Shown: positions 63,143 through 64,000 of the stretch, in pieces
How the letters are laid out: every line of letters starts with the position of its first letter
Numbering within the stretch: the first letter of the stretch is position 1
DNA from: Daedaleopsis sinensis
Taxonomy: Eukaryota; Basidiomycota; Agaricomycetes; Polyporales; Polyporaceae
Length of the DNA: 64,000 nt
Direction of reading: 5' to 3'
NCBI GenBank assembly: GCA_033807695.1
Contig: CM066304.1
Coordinates: forward strand, 1,984,001-2,048,000
Position numbers and translations under genes: made by a program
Notes under the pieces: generated by a model
Told to the model about the DNA's origin: nothing
The model's input: the letters and a program-made list of their open reading frames with translations, nothing else
Database searches by the model: none

Positions 63143-64000
63143 ATGGACGACCTTTATCAAAATGCATGGAGTGAAACAGCTGATCCCCACGCCGCATTCA
63201 AGGGCGACCCAACACCCTCGTGGCCTTCACACAAACCTACCAACCCCTTGCACGAAGAGGCCGACTTAGCAGCACCTTCCTGGTCTACTGGAGCCGGAAT
63301 ACAATGGGATGAGCCTACTGGTAGTCCCGGCTTTTCGTGGTCACAAACCGAAGGAGACGCAGGATGGGGTCCCAGCACGTACGAAGGAATTTCGTTAGGC
63401 AAGTCAACAGTCAAGATAGAGCAAGACGCTGCTGCACCGGACCCGCCACCGCTATTCGCTAATGATGATCTTGCGCATTCATCGTCCGCCGAAGATGCAG
63501 GGTGGGGAACGAGCAGCAACGAATCGATTTCTTTCGGGAAGCCGATAGTAGAGGTCGAACATGATGCTGACCTTGCGCCAGACGTCTCCCCACCACCAGC
63601 TGACTACACCATTCCTATTCCTTCTTCGCCTACAAGTTCTACACCTAGCCTTCCATCTTCACCGTTCAAACCCTCGCCGGCTCTCATCGCGGACCCCCTT
63701 GTTATTCCTACCTATGATCTGGCCATCGAGTCAGCACCTCACAGCCCGGATGGGTTTGGTACGTTTGAATCCGGTCTTACGGAGGACGACGCCGTGCCAT
63801 CTCCTGGATTCGCACTGGCCGACGCGGAGACTGACCCATGGGGATCCTCTGCCTGGGGAAGCGCACAAGTTGACGACGAGGAGGAAGAACCCGTGGATGA
63901 GTGGGAACGAGCGAAGCAGGAGAAGGCTAGACAAGACCGTCGCGTTGTGAGTGATAATTATTGTGATGTCTTGTCGTATACTCAATGTTCGCAGCCCCCG
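63143..64000 (+). CDS. N-terminal part of an unidentified acidic Trp-motif protein (runs off window)
   Basis: Exon 1 is 63143-63946 (268 codons from ATG), with a donor GTT-gtgagt. A 48-nt intron ends GTTCGCAG, so exon 2 begins at 63995. The protein is acidic and Pro/Ser-rich with repeated Trp motifs in acidic context (AGWGPSTYEGISLGKS and AGWGTSSNESISFGKP form a clear duplicated unit about 48 residues apart, then DPWGSSAWGS). It ends in a charged helix (WERAKQEKARQDRRV). I do not recognise the family. Short acidic Trp motifs of this kind often bind adaptor ear domains or trafficking factors, but that is a guess. Confidence 0.65.
   Translation, partial: MDDLYQNAWSETADPHAAFKGDPTPSWPSHKPTNPLHEEADLAAPSWSTGAGIQWDEPTGSPGFSWSQTEGDAGWGPSTYEGISLGKSTVKIEQDAAAPDPPPLFANDDLAHSSSAEDAGWGTSSNESISFGKPIVEVEHDADLAPDVSPPPADYTIPIPSSPTSSTPSLPSSPFKPSPALIADPLVIPTYDLAIESAPHSPDGFGTFESGLTEDDAVPSPGFALADAETDPWGSSAWGSAQVDDEEEEPVDEWERAKQEKARQDRRVVSDNYCDVLSYTQCSQPP

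Noticed and set aside
1..64000. CRISPR arrays, bacterial operons, tRNA or rRNA genes
   Set aside because: No regularly spaced repeats of the right size, no Shine-Dalgarno-led gene runs; no A-box/B-box pair with a foldable tRNA was found by eye. A tRNAscan run would settle the last point.

Overview
The window is nuclear DNA of a filamentous basidiomycete, almost certainly an Agaricomycete. This follows from very dense short introns (about 45-70 nt, GT-AG), single-exon-free housekeeping genes, a KDZ transposase, DUF6534-type and DUF7330-type membrane proteins, a MATA-type HMG box protein, and a Ste50/Ubc2 adaptor with SAM, RA and two SH3 domains. I cannot name the species. Gene models below were spliced by hand: every exon join was checked for donor, acceptor and reading phase, but none has RNA support.

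Layout. 1-12.2 kb is a transposon block: the C-terminal part of an intact-looking KDZ transposase with a duplicated 3' flank, then a rearranged Ty3/gypsy element. In that element gag lies on the minus strand. Protease, RT/RNase H/integrase/chromodomain, a third large ORF, a polypurine tract and one LTR lie on the plus strand. Protease and RT share one frame and are separated by a single TGA in the context TGA-CTA. 12.2-14.7 kb holds two paralogous small secreted Trp-rich proteins; the first starts 88 bp after the LTR. 15-20.2 kb holds an HMG-box gene and a DUF6534 7TM gene built from 21 tiny exons.

20.7-45.9 kb is ordinary gene-dense euchromatin: DUF2408 protein (-), tropomyosin (+), MsrB (-), a Git3/cAR-like 7TM receptor (-) with two 7-nt exons, Cdk7/Kin28 (+), an unassigned exon (-), Rad9 (-), an FAD monooxygenase (-), a secreted protein (+), a RanBP2-finger nucleoporin (-), a complex I subunit (+) and Ipi3 (-). 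47.7-64 kb continues with a cytochrome P450 (+), a divergent CAX-type exchanger (+), a DUF7330 membrane protein (-), a J-domain protein (+), a decayed P-loop NTPase flanked by diverged direct repeats (-), Ste50/Ubc2 (-) and the first exon of an unidentified Trp/acidic protein (+).

There is no operon or obvious biosynthetic cluster. Neighbours are mostly unrelated housekeeping functions (cell cycle, checkpoint, ribosome biogenesis, respiration, actin cables) sharing short divergent promoters. The unusual content is the rearranged retroelement with its third ORF and possible readthrough stop, the LTR-adjacent secreted-protein pair, the microexon genes, a long intron in the DUF2408 gene that looks like an internal promoter, and several perfect or near-perfect inverted repeats outside genes.
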